A stretch of DNA of 64,000 nt, taken from NCBI RefSeq assembly GCF_009765375.1, contig NZ_VTOK01000005.1, positions 62,001-126,000 of the forward strand, in the 5' to 3' direction. The first letter of the stretch is position 1, and every line of letters starts with the position of its first letter. A program made the position numbers and the translations under genes. Below are positions 27,391 through 35,437 of the stretch, in pieces. Below the pieces are notes generated by a model. That model saw nothing but the letters and a program-made list of their open reading frames with translations. It was not told where the DNA came from and did not search any database. The stretch is from Alteribacillus sp. YIM 98480 (GTDB taxonomy: Bacteria > Bacillota > Bacilli > Bacillales > Marinococcaceae).

Positions 27391-28236
27391 ATGATGGATG
27401 TGGCAAACCAGGAAAATAATAAACTACAATCAATAATTATCAATGGACAAGAGATTACTTATGATATTAATGGGTCGGCAGAAGGACCAGTAATAGTTTT
27501 ACTTTCAGGGTGGTGTCAAGATCATAGGCTTTTTGATTATATAGTCAAACCCTTATCTGACCAGCATAAAGTTATTCGCATGAACTGGCGCGGACATACA
27601 GACCCACAAAGTTCACCAGGAGATTTTGGAGCAAAAGATCAAGCAGATGACGTTATTGGGGTTTTAAATGCTTTAGATATTGATCAGGTAATACCTGTCT
27701 CTACATCACACGGAGGTTGGGCGAACCTCGAAATAACTGAAAGGCTGGGGACGCAGCGAGTTCCAAAATCTATATTAATTGATTGGATTATGGTAGAAGC
27801 AATGGAGGAATTTACAAAAAACTTAAAAGAGATTCAAAATCTAGAAACGTGGTTTATGGGACGTCAAAGTTTATTTAATCACTGGATAGGTGTTAGCCAT
27901 AATCAAACTGTTAAAGACCACCTTGATATAGAGATGGCCAGCTGGGGGTATGACATGTGGGAACGTGCCTGTCGTCAGATCGAAAAAGGTTATCAAATCT
28001 GGGGATCCCCGCTTAATAGAATGGCTTCACTTCCAGAGAAACGTCCTATCGTTCATATTTATTCTCAAGCAGCAGTAGAAGGATATGAAGAAATACAGAA
28101 AAATTATAAGGAAGAGCATCCATGGTTTGACTTTATAGTTGTTCCAGGGGACACTCATTTTCCTACATTAGAATCTCCAGAGGCAGTTGTTAATCATATT
28201 AATGAGTTTGTGTCTGCAAGTTCACTTATCCGATAA
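27391..28236 (+). CDS. Hod/AqdC-like cofactor-independent 2,4-dioxygenase (alpha/beta-hydrolase fold)
   Basis: A 281-residue protein with the distinctive sequence pattern of 1H-3-hydroxy-4-oxoquinaldine 2,4-dioxygenase (Hod) and the PQS dioxygenase AqdC. Shared pieces are GWCQDHR (residues 40-46), NWRGH (65-69), TSHGGW with Ser106, IDW with Asp131, a Trp near 165, WGSPLNRMASL, RPIVHIYSQ, EEHPWF and DTHFP with His256. The family opens the heterocyclic ring of 3-hydroxy-4-quinolones with O2 and without metal or cofactor, releasing CO and an N-acylanthranilate. The Hod His in GWCHDHR is Gln43 here, so the substrate may differ. An ordinary hydrolase remains possible. AAAAGGGGATG precedes the start. 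Confidence 0.8.
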   Translation: MMDVANQENNKLQSIIINGQEITYDINGSAEGPVIVLLSGWCQDHRLFDYIVKPLSDQHKVIRMNWRGHTDPQSSPGDFGAKDQADDVIGVLNALDIDQVIPVSTSHGGWANLEITERLGTQRVPKSILIDWIMVEAMEEFTKNLKEIQNLETWFMGRQSLFNHWIGVSHNQTVKDHLDIEMASWGYDMWERACRQIEKGYQIWGSPLNRMASLPEKRPIVHIYSQAAVEGYEEIQKNYKEEHPWFDFIVVPGDTHFPTLESPEAVVNHINEFVSASSLIR

Positions 28237-28257
28237 TATTGAGGAAACAACCATGCA

Positions 28258-28286
28258 TTTACAAGGACCTGTAGGGTCCTTGTAAA
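28258..28286 (+). terminator. Stem-loop between the dioxygenase and EamA genes
   Basis: TTTACAAGGACC pairs with GGGTCCTTGTAAA around TGTA. It is a very stable stem but has no T run, so it may act as a processing or stabilising element rather than a full terminator. Confidence 0.5.
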
Positions 28287-28393
28287 ATTGAATTAAAAAA
28301 GATTGTAGTGAGTATGAAATGTATGTCTTCCAAAAGGTTAATGTGATTAATATTACGCTACAAAGCAAATCAATTAAGTGGAGGACCGTCTGT

Positions 28394-29413
28394 ATGAGCG
28401 AAAACGGGATGAATGAGAATGAATTTTCTAATGTGAAAAGCAAAAAGAAAACCCTTTTCTTAGGTATTATACTAATGCTCGTTGCTGCCTCACTCTTTGG
28501 TACATTGGGAACTTTGACTAACTTTGCTCATCAAGCTGGATTAAGCCCTGTGGCGTTCGCTATGTGGCGTGAACTTTTAGGTACTGTTTCTATGTTTATA
28601 CTATTAACTTTAGGTGTGGGAAGACCTCCTAAAAAGGAACGTATACCAATAACGCAGGTTCCTGGACATCAAATTCGCAATATTTGTTTTGCTGCCATCG
28701 CGTTTTCAGCCTACAGTTTAGCAATGTTTTATGCATTCGTAGAATTAACTGTAGCTCTTGCCCTGCTTTTGTTTTATGTGTTTCCAGCAATTGTAACAGT
28801 AATTTGTGCTATAACTGGCGTGGAGAAGTTAAACTCCCCGAAATTAATTGCTCTATTACTCGCTTTGGGTGGGGGAACGTTGGCTGTGGTAGGACAGATG
28901 TTTGGCCAAACAGTTCAAATTAGCACTTTGGGTATAATTCTTGCTCTTGGGGCAGCTGTTGGGATGTCGATATTTTATTTAATAGGCCGTAACGGTTATC
29001 CCAATCTTCCCCCCGCACATGCTACTACCTTTTTTTTAGCAGCAGGTACTCTAGTTTTTGTAATTTGCGGGGTGGCCTTTGGAGAAAAAAGTGCTCTTCT
29101 TCAACCTTTTCACGACTCTTCAGTTTGGTTTCTTCTAATTTTTGCTGGATTAGTTGGTGCTGCAATACCTACTATGCTAATGCTAACAGGTATTCGTTTA
29201 ATAGGGGCATCAAGGGCATCTACTTTACAGATATTTGAACCAGTAATGGGAGCAATTCTTGCAGCGGTTTTTCTTGGGCAGCAAATTTATTCTATTCAAA
29301 TTATAGGAGGTCTTCTCATCCTCACAGCAGCTTATATATTGCAACGAAAATCAGAACCTATTGATAAGGTCTCTATACCGCAATCAGAAATAAAAATCCA
29401 AAATATAGAATGA
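28394..29413 (+). CDS. EamA/DMT-family transporter
   Basis: A 339-residue permease with ten predicted helices and two EamA repeats. It shows GIILMLVAASLFGTLGTLTNF at the first helix, FALMWRE-like FAMWRELLG after helix 2, and the conserved GASRASTLQIFEPVMGAILA in the second repeat. The ATG at 28394 follows GGAGGA; an earlier in-frame start at 28319 has no site. Family members export amino acids, metabolites or drugs. Lying between the dioxygenase and the monooxygenase, it could export a pathway product such as anthranilate, or the toxic substrate itself. That is inference from position only. Confidence 0.82.
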   Translation: MSENGMNENEFSNVKSKKKTLFLGIILMLVAASLFGTLGTLTNFAHQAGLSPVAFAMWRELLGTVSMFILLTLGVGRPPKKERIPITQVPGHQIRNICFAAIAFSAYSLAMFYAFVELTVALALLLFYVFPAIVTVICAITGVEKLNSPKLIALLLALGGGTLAVVGQMFGQTVQISTLGIILALGAAVGMSIFYLIGRNGYPNLPPAHATTFFLAAGTLVFVICGVAFGEKSALLQPFHDSSVWFLLIFAGLVGAAIPTMLMLTGIRLIGASRASTLQIFEPVMGAILAAVFLGQQIYSIQIIGGLLILTAAYILQRKSEPIDKVSIPQSEIKIQNIE

Positions 29414-29495
29414 ACGTAACATGGTTTATTTTCGTTACACCTATAGAAGATAGCTTGAGATTTATAATTTCGAGCAACTTTGAGGAGGTAAGAAC

Positions 29496-30653
29496 ATGAA
29501 AAAAAGGTATGCGGAAATAGCTGGTGCTGGTATTTCTGGTCTAACTGCTGCCATAGCATTAGCTCAAAGAGGGTGGAAAGTTAGAATTCATGAAAGGTCT
29601 TCTAAGCTTAGGGAAATTGGCGCTGGTTTGTATACATGGGAGAATGGTTTAAAAGTATTAGAGACAATTGGTGCTTTTAATGAGGCATGCAGTGAGCTAG
29701 ATATGATGGAACGTATGGATATGGTAAATGAACATCAGGAATTAATACATTCCATTCCTTTCTCATCAGAAAATAGGTTTACAGTCATATCAAGGCAGGG
29801 CTTATATAAAGCACTAATTAACAGGGCTCAGGAAGAAGGAGTGGATATCTATACAAAATCACCTGTAGCGGGGGCAAAGTCACACGGTGAATTAATTTTA
29901 GATGATGGCAGACAAATTTCAGCAGATTTAATTATAGGTGCAGATGGTGTAAGGTCTAAAATACGTAATTCTTTAAATCTGACCAAGAATGTTGAAACCA
30001 TGGATGATGGAGCTATCAGAGTGTTAATTCCAAAACGAAAAGATGATCCAGATAAGATATCTACAGAAAATTGGTCAGGTTATCGAAGGATAGGAGTGAC
30101 TCCATGCGGACCAAATTATGTATATGTATTCCTTACTGGTTTAGCAAAAGATGAAGCACTTTCTGTCCCTATTAATAAAGAGATTTGGCAAGAAGCATTC
30201 CCACATCTAGAATCTGTAATTGAAAGAGTAGATGAATTTGGCAGATTAGACTATCACTTTTTCAATGTTTTCTGTAAAAGATGGTCGTCAGGATCTGTTG
30301 CACTATTGGGAGACGCAGCGCATGGGATGTCGCCAAATTTAGGTCAGGGTGCAGGGACTGGCATGATGAGTGCGTTAGAACTCGCTGAATCATTAGAAAG
30401 CTACAATACAATAGAAGCAGCACTAGATGCGTGGGAAAAAATAATTCGCCCAACAATTGATAATACTCAATATTATGCTCGACTGTATAGCTTAGCTGCA
30501 ACAAAATGGCCTAAAGAATTGTTAACTGATCGTTATCCATTGATTCAGGCTGCGATGGAATCACGATATTTAGAAGAGAAAATTAGTAAGGCAGCTTCCT
30601 ACGTTATTTCCTCTTATCGCTGTGGGATAAGACAGACAACTGAAAAAATATAA
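29496..30653 (+). CDS. FAD-dependent aromatic monooxygenase (AqdB/PqsH-like candidate)
   Basis: A 385-residue class A flavoprotein hydroxylase. The dinucleotide-binding motif GAGISG is at residues 10-15, with Glu33 at the end of beta-2. The NADPH/FAD DG motif is GADGVRS at 148-154. The ribityl-binding GD motif is GDAAHGMSPNLGQGAG at 272-287. These enzymes hydroxylate electron-rich aromatic rings with NAD(P)H and O2. Relatives include salicylate, 6-hydroxynicotinate and quinolone 3-monooxygenases. Next to a Hod-like dioxygenase, 3-hydroxylation of a 4-quinolone is the logical role, unproven. GAGGAGG precedes the ATG. No terminator is evident downstream. Confidence 0.83.
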   Translation: MKKRYAEIAGAGISGLTAAIALAQRGWKVRIHERSSKLREIGAGLYTWENGLKVLETIGAFNEACSELDMMERMDMVNEHQELIHSIPFSSENRFTVISRQGLYKALINRAQEEGVDIYTKSPVAGAKSHGELILDDGRQISADLIIGADGVRSKIRNSLNLTKNVETMDDGAIRVLIPKRKDDPDKISTENWSGYRRIGVTPCGPNYVYVFLTGLAKDEALSVPINKEIWQEAFPHLESVIERVDEFGRLDYHFFNVFCKRWSSGSVALLGDAAHGMSPNLGQGAGTGMMSALELAESLESYNTIEAALDAWEKIIRPTIDNTQYYARLYSLAATKWPKELLTDRYPLIQAAMESRYLEEKISKAASYVISSYRCGIRQTTEKI

Positions 30654-31226
30654 AAAGTTATAATCTATGTTAGCCATTTACTAATCAATAAGTTATAATC
30701 CTTTATATTGGAAGGGCGGGAGGTGATCCTGCTATTCATATAAAGGTTTTTTTTTACTTTGCGGCAATCCCAGTTTCTAATGATAAATGACAATTATAAA
30801 ATTAATCATATTGGAGTTAAAACGAAAAAATGCTCTTACTTAGAAATGGCAAGTATACCGAAACGAATATATGTTGTTTTCGAGGGGGCTTGCGCAATTG
30901 AATTCTGATCCGTTCTACCATTGGAATTATGAATTGCAGCAATGAAGCTGGGACAAAACTAGAATAGTCAACTCCCACATGTTGAAGGAGTGACCCGTTT
31001 AATAAACGCAGTGTATCAGCGTAGTCAAAATACGTAGACTCCAGCGGGAACAGCACGAGCTGAAGATCCCACAGGAAAGCGGTTTTTGCTTTCCGAGGAA
31101 GCTGAAGCCGTGCCCGCGGAAAGCGAAGTATTTTGACGAAGCGAGGAAATGAGTTGCCCTCCCTTTTATTTCCAAGGCTGCTATTGTTGATATATTTGAT
31201 AAAATAGATATCTTTTATAAGAAAAA
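30654..31226 (+). other. Gene-free region after the monooxygenase, with a Bacillus-type repeat
   Basis: No credible intact gene was found. Its main content is the structured repeat at 31010-31150. A GGGAGGTGATCC ribosome-site-like sequence near 30718 leads only into a frame of a few codons. Confidence 0.4.
31010..31150 (+). repeat. Bacillaceae-type structured intergenic repeat
   Basis: TCAAAATAC at 31025-31033 pairs with GTATTTTGA at 31128-31136. Inside lie CAGCACGAGCTGAAGATCCC, the hairpin GGAAAGC-N7-GCTTTCC at 31074-31094, and GCTGAAGCCGTGCCCGCGG. This wording (GTAGACTCC, GGGAACAGCACGAGCTGAAG) is familiar from repeats scattered in many Bacillaceae genomes. It has no coding capacity and its function is unknown. 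Confidence 0.65.
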
Positions 31227-31648
31227 ATGGCTGTGAAGGGAGTAAAAATCAGCATAATAGAACTATTTGATTTATATCGCATATTTTACAAACAGCCCTC
31301 AGATCGAGAAGATACAAGGGAACATTTGAAACAGTTATCAATAAATAACGAGTCAGTCGTTTTCATAGCACTTGAAAAACGATAGGTCTATCCATTTTTT
31401 CGTCTGTAAGTATGAGGCGGACGTGGGTATAAAACGATTTATTTATGAAAGAAAAGGCCCGAAAAAGGGATATGGTGAAAAACTTTAAAAAAAGCGGTGG
31501 AGATGCTGAGAAGACAGGTGGAAATACGATTTCGCTCGAAGCAGGAAAGAAAAATGTGACGACGCAAAGACTTCAAGAAATTCTAACTATTATTATGACC
31601 TTTTTTTCTCATGTTCTAAATAACAGGGTAATACGGTTCATAAAATGA
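31227..31648 (+). pseudogene. Degraded GNAT N-acetyltransferase gene
   Basis: The first frame from the ATG at 31227 gives IELFDLYRIFYKQPSDREDT and NNESVVFIALEKR, then stops. The next frame gives SVSMRRTWV, a stop, NDLFMKEKARKRDMV, then GGNTISLEAGKKNVTTQRLQE. Together these follow the N-terminus, the beta-4 VSMRRTWVLNDLFV motif, the acetyl-CoA loop region and the C-terminal NVTAQRLYE motif of GNAT acetyltransferases. At least one frameshift and one internal stop inactivate it, and the acetyl-CoA loop is altered. The frame starting at 31445 is only a piece of this gene. Confidence 0.8.
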
Positions 31649-31780
31649 ATGCGCAAAATAAGGCGGTCTCGGGCCAATCTTGGGTAATACAAAGGCATAA
31701 GAAAGATACGTTACTTCTACTGTTTCATCGGATTCGTTAACGAGGAGCAGCTTTACTTCCGGGCTGAAGGTATAAAGCAA
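31616..31780 (-). CDS. 54-residue hypothetical protein downstream of an SDR gene
   Basis: A TTG start at 31780 lies 6 bp after AGAGGTGA. It gives a 54-residue protein: SPEVKLLLVNESDETVEVTY, then LSYAFVLPKIGPRPPYFAHS, ending YPVI. Composition is protein-like, and the frame stays open despite its A+T-rich flanks. It begins 17 bp after the SDR stop codon on the same strand, so co-transcription is likely. Its 3' end overlaps the end of the GNAT remnant on the other strand by 33 bp. No family is recognised. Confidence 0.5.
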   Translation of the reverse strand: MLYTFSPEVKLLLVNESDETVEVTYLSYAFVLPKIGPRPPYFAHSFYEPYYPVI

Positions 31781-31797
31781 TAGATTCACCTCTTTTT

Positions 31798-32760
31798 CTA
31801 CTCAATTGATTCTCCGCCGTTGACATGAAGCACTTGGCCGGTCATAAAACGAGAATCATCAGAAGCAAGGTACACATAAGCTGGAGCGAGTTCAAAAGGC
31901 TGTCCTTGCCGGTCCATTGGATTATTAACTTGAGTCACTTCATCAGCAGAAAAACTTGCCGGAATTAACGGCGTCCACACTCGTCCAGGAGCCACCGCGT
32001 TTACACGGATCCCTTGGTTTATAAGATTGTTAGCTAAGGCGCGGGTAAATCCAACATTTGCTGCTTTTGTTGCGGTATAATCAATCAGCTGTTCATTTCC
32101 AGCATATGCTACAACAGAGGAAGTATTAATGATAGAGCTTCCTGCTTTCATATGGGGAAGCGCTGCCCGGGTCGTGTAAAAATGAGAGTAGACATTAACT
32201 TTAAACGTTTCATCAAATTGGTCATCGGTTATATCAAGCAGGCTTAATTGCTGAAATTGAATGCCAACATGGTTGCACAGCACATCAAGACCGCCTAACG
32301 TCTCAACTGTCTTCTCCACTATTTCCACACATTGGCTTTTTTCTCGAACATCCCCTGGTAAAAGGATACAACGCTGTCCCAATTCTTCGATTCGCTTTTT
32401 TGTTCGGTTGGCATCTTCATGCTCATCTAGATAGGAGATGGCGACGTCTGCACCTTCCTTTGCAAAAGCAATCGCAGCTGCTGCCCCTATCCCGCTGTCC
32501 CCTCCCGTAATGAGAGCAGCTTTACCCTTGAGTTTTTCACTTCCTTTGTAATGGGGATTTTCAATAATAGGTTTTGGCACCATCCATTTTTCGACTCCAG
32601 GCTGACGGAATTGCCGCTGCTCGGGTACTGTTACCGGAACTTCCTGGTAACGCGTTATTTTTCCATAGTTCGGATACATCGGATATGATTTATCTTTCAT
32701 AGTAGCTTGAAACATTTGCTGCATGTTCTGGATTTGCTGCCACGTATATTGTTGACTCAT
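31798..32760 (-). CDS. Short-chain dehydrogenase/reductase (YhxC/YghA type)
   Basis: A 320-residue NAD(P)-dependent SDR of the long-N-terminus stress-related type. The 80-residue extension includes [20 protein letters not shown]. The Rossmann motif is ITGGDSGIG. The usual NNAG motif reads CNHVG, an unusual change. The catalytic Ser lies in [10 protein letters not shown], and Tyr/Lys in [17 protein letters not shown] and GQVLHVNGG close the fold. The ATG at 32760 follows GGAGGAAG; an upstream in-frame start is poorer. Close relatives are general-stress or osmotic-stress proteins; the substrate is unknown. Confidence 0.88.
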   Translation of the reverse strand: MSQQYTWQQIQNMQQMFQATMKDKSYPMYPNYGKITRYQEVPVTVPEQRQFRQPGVEKWMVPKPIIENPHYKGSEKLKGKAALITGGDSGIGAAAAIAFAKEGADVAISYLDEHEDANRTKKRIEELGQRCILLPGDVREKSQCVEIVEKTVETLGGLDVLCNHVGIQFQQLSLLDITDDQFDETFKVNVYSHFYTTRAALPHMKAGSSIINTSSVVAYAGNEQLIDYTATKAANVGFTRALANNLINQGIRVNAVAPGRVWTPLIPASFSADEVTQVNNPMDRQGQPFELAPAYVYLASDDSRFMTGQVLHVNGGESIE

Positions 32761-32899
32761 AACTTCCTCCTGTAATGACAATTTCTTCCTACCACACATG
32801 TTATGATGATATGGTAACAATTATGAGAAGCTTGTTTTTGAAGGCAGCGAAACGTCCCCTTCGCTTTTGTCGTAATGTAAGAAAAGAGGGAGGGGTTAT

Positions 32900-33325
32900 T
32901 TGTCTTGGTGTCCGAATTGTTATACGGAATACATGGACAGTAAAAAAATGTGTTCAGATTGTAAAGTGGAACTTCAAAACGAAATAGAAATAGAGATCGA
33001 ACGGTATGAATTTGTGGAGATGGATTATGTTTACACAGCTGCAAGTGACATAGAAGCTAATATGTTTACAGAGCTGTTTGAAACGAATGGAATACAAACG
33101 ATGAAAAAGTACCGAGAAGCAGGAGGTTATTTATCTGTTTACATGGGAGAAACAAGCTTTGGTATTGACTTATTTGTGGACAAAGAAAAACGTTCTTTAG
33201 CAATAGAAATCCTGAAACCTCTGGAACTAGAATCGATTGAAGAAGATACAAAAACAGAAAAATCCTCATCATGGCTTAAAAAAATATTCATTATCTTTTG
33301 CGTTATTTTATTTCTTTTATTATAA
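32900..33325 (+). CDS. Zinc-ribbon plus DUF2007-like membrane-anchored protein
   Basis: A 141-residue protein. An N-terminal zinc ribbon (WCPNCYTEYMDSKKMCSDCK, two CxxC pairs) is followed by a DUF2007-like domain of about 65 residues (YTAASDIEANMFTELFETNG, then GIDLFVDKEKRSLAIEIL). A C-terminal membrane helix (IFIIFCVILFLLL) ends the protein. DUF2007 proteins are thought to be signalling or binding modules, but no function is established. The TTG start at 32900 follows GGGAGGGG. It is divergent from the SDR gene. Confidence 0.75.
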   Translation: MSWCPNCYTEYMDSKKMCSDCKVELQNEIEIEIERYEFVEMDYVYTAASDIEANMFTELFETNGIQTMKKYREAGGYLSVYMGETSFGIDLFVDKEKRSLAIEILKPLELESIEEDTKTEKSSSWLKKIFIIFCVILFLLL

Positions 33326-33466
33326 GGTAAGAAATAATAAATAGTTGGCGTTTTACATGTCTAGCGCAACCGCCTACTCGCTCGAGATTCCTTCGGTTCG
33401 TCAATGGAAAGCAAAGATCAGCGCCCCTCCAGGACTTGTCGCTGGTGAGCAAGGTGCTTGCGCTTG
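33326..33466 (+). repeat. Modular intergenic repeat, copy B (type I core, shortened)
   Basis: It begins AAGGTAAGAAATAATAAATA directly at the end of the preceding gene and ends GGTGCTTGCGCTT. It contains CTCGCTCGAGATTCCTTCGG but lacks the TTTCCATATGCC segment of the core. The closing stem AGCGCAACCGCC/GGTGCTTGCGCT is imperfect, so this copy is eroded relative to the one at 36955. Confidence 0.75.
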
Positions 33467-33470
33467 ATTG

Positions 33471-33497
33471 ATTACCGCCAAGTTCAAATGGCGGAAG
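33471..33497 (-). repeat. Dispersed palindromic element, partial copy 3
   Basis: The hairpin CCGCCA-AGTTCAAA-TGGCGG is the reverse complement of the core of the elements at 11230 and 54610. It is the most symmetric of the three and directly abuts modular repeat copy B. Confidence 0.55.
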
Positions 33498-33572
33498 ACA
33501 TAGTTTGCTTATACTTTGATCCTTTAACAAAGGGAAACATTCCTAACGTAAAAAGAAAGGAAGAGGACAAAA

Positions 33573-34088
33573 GTGAAATCAGCTATTTTCATGTTGATAA
33601 TTGGAGCAGTTTTTCTTGCTAATGGATGCAGCAGCGAATCGGCAGAACCGGATAAGGAAGTCCCGGTTTATCATAGCGCAGAAGAAGCAGCAAAAGGGTT
33701 TGTGGAAGAAGAAAACATTTGGAAAAGTACAGCTTGGATCACCACAAAAGCGAATGAATACATATTATTAGCTGAAGAAAGGGAAAATGTATTTTTCGTA
33801 GGAGCTGTTACAAACGAAGATGGGTATCGGTATCACGTTTTATCAGCACGAGCTTCTTACCGTGGTCCAGACGGGGAAGCAGTAGAGGGTGGGGGATCTT
33901 TTGAATGGACAGAAGATCATGACATGGAGGAACCTTATACGCTTCATATAAGCATGGAAGAAGACTATAAATTACCCGATAGTGAGTATACATTTGATCT
34001 CATGAACAATAAAGACGAGAGTGTGATTGCATCGGTTGAATTTCTTAAAGGGCTTCGACAGGATGAAGAGGATGCAAATGGACGATGA
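33573..34088 (+). CDS. Putative lipoprotein of unknown function
   Basis: A 171-residue exported protein. The signal peptide IFMLIIGAVFLANGCSSE has a lipobox ANGC. The mature part is acidic and contains YHSAEEAAKGFVEEENIW, a pattern seen in several Bacillus lipoproteins, then a beta-rich domain. The start is a GTG at 33573 with AAAGGAAGAGG upstream. No named family is recognised. Confidence 0.75.
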   Translation: MKSAIFMLIIGAVFLANGCSSESAEPDKEVPVYHSAEEAAKGFVEEENIWKSTAWITTKANEYILLAEERENVFFVGAVTNEDGYRYHVLSARASYRGPDGEAVEGGGSFEWTEDHDMEEPYTLHISMEEDYKLPDSEYTFDLMNNKDESVIASVEFLKGLRQDEEDANGR

Positions 34089-34164
34089 ACGTATATTAGA
34101 TAGAGGTCAAAAGAATTAAAAAACTGCAGCAAGTCATGAAGTAGAGAAAGGATGAAAGTAAGAG

Positions 34165-34521
34165 TTGACAATAATTATATTATTAATACTTGTCATTATT
34201 TATTTTTCTATCGACATTTCTTTACGGAGAAAACTCCAAACAAAGCCACGTAAAGGATTTTTCCATAATAATTGGGAAGGTCGTAATCGCTTTTTCTTGA
34301 TATCGGAAATAGTACTCATTATTGTTTTCACTATAAGTATTTTTGCTGGCATAAATACCATTCCCGCCTATATTATTATATTTATCTACTTTTTTACCCT
34401 CAACATTCTTAGGGGCACAGAAGAATGGTTGTTTAAACGTCAACAAAAAGAATATTATCATACGTGGCTGGCCGCATGTTTTTTTCTCATTGGGTTTATT
34501 TTATTGTTAAGTGAAAAATGA
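34165..34521 (+). CDS. DUF4181 family membrane protein
   Basis: A 118-residue protein with three or four membrane helices. It shows the DUF4181 pattern: an N-terminal helix, FHNNWEGRNRFFLISEI, and the ILRGTEEWLFKRQQKEYY motif before the last helix. The family occurs in Bacillus and has no known function. The TTG start at 34165 follows AAAGGATG at somewhat long spacing. Confidence 0.78.
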   Translation: MTIIILLILVIIYFSIDISLRRKLQTKPRKGFFHNNWEGRNRFFLISEIVLIIVFTISIFAGINTIPAYIIIFIYFFTLNILRGTEEWLFKRQQKEYYHTWLAACFFLIGFILLLSEK

Positions 34522-34627
34522 AAAACGATTCATTCACGGGATTTACGAAGGGAATTTATTTGGCTGTACGCGAGTTTGTCTAATCGTTCTAGAGTAGGAG
34601 ACTCCAAAGAAAGGAATGAAAAATAAA

Positions 34628-35185
34628 ATGGGGCAATCAGAAAAGGAAAAAATGCTGCAAGGTGAATGGTATCAGGCTGATGACCCGGAATTACATAGAG
34701 AACGCTTGCATGCTCGTAAGCTTACAAGACTATTTAATGAAACAATAGAAACAGAAGAGAGCAGACGAACAGAATTATTAACAGAACTGTTCGGGGATAC
34801 AGGAGACAATGTCTATATAGAACCGCCTTTTCGCTGTGATTATGGCTATAACATATCTGTTGGAAACAACTTCTTTGCCAATTTTGATTGTGTCTTCTTG
34901 GATGTTTGTCAAATTCACATAGGAGATCATTGTTTGATGGGACCAGGGGTTCATGTGTATGCAGCGGCACATCCTTTGAGTCCGCATGATAGAAAAACAG
35001 GTGCAGAATTTGGAAAATCCGTTCATATCGGCCGTAATGTGTGGATTGGAGGAAGAGCCGTCATTAATCATGGCGTCACGATAGGGGATAATACAGTCAT
35101 CGCTTCCGGGTCCGTTGTGACAAAAAATGTAGCTGATAACACTGTTGTTGGCGGAAATCCTGCAAACATATTAAAACACCTATAG
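34628..35185 (+). CDS. Maltose/galactoside O-acetyltransferase family enzyme
   Basis: A 185-residue left-handed beta-helix acetyltransferase. The N-terminal mac domain ([22 protein letters not shown]) is followed by hexapeptide repeats (residues about 70-180), including [20 protein letters not shown] with the catalytic His, [20 protein letters not shown], and the closing [11 protein letters not shown]. It transfers acetyl from acetyl-CoA to a sugar hydroxyl, probably in detoxification. The ATG at 34628 is preferred; an ATG at 34616 directly abuts the ribosome site AAAGGA. Confidence 0.87.
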   Translation: MGQSEKEKMLQGEWYQADDPELHRERLHARKLTRLFNETIETEESRRTELLTELFGDTGDNVYIEPPFRCDYGYNISVGNNFFANFDCVFLDVCQIHIGDHCLMGPGVHVYAAAHPLSPHDRKTGAEFGKSVHIGRNVWIGGRAVINHGVTIGDNTVIASGSVVTKNVADNTVVGGNPANILKHL

Positions 35186-35215
35186 AAAAAATAGAAGGAA
35201 GAGGAAGCTAAAAAG

Positions 35216-35437
35216 ATGGACAAAGAAACGTTATTTGAATGATTACGAGGAATAAATGTAGAGTATGAGCCAGGAATCAATCAAGAGATAAATGATTTTT
35301 TCGCTGATGGGGGACGGATTATTGGGTTTTCAAATAAATATAAAAATGATACATATAACATTTCAATCCTTTAAAAGGAATTTGATTACCAAACTATTCG
35401 TGAACTGTTTTCCTCTTTTGTACATTTTATTGAATAA
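35216..35437 (+). pseudogene. Small gene interrupted by two in-frame stop codons
   Basis: GAAGAGGAAG precedes an ATG. The frame reads MDKETLFE, TGA, LRGINVEYEPGINQEINDFF, ADGGRIIGFSNKYKNDTYN, ISIL, TAA, KEFDYQTIRELFSSFVHFIE, then a double stop. The frame stays constant throughout, so two point mutations in a gene of about 73 codons are the simplest explanation. The family is not recognised. It follows the acetyltransferase gene by 30 bp. Confidence 0.6.

Noticed and set aside
31445-31648. 67-codon open frame on the plus strand
   Set aside because: It is the C-terminal piece of the broken GNAT acetyltransferase at 31227-31648, with upstream stop and frameshift; it has no ribosome site of its own.
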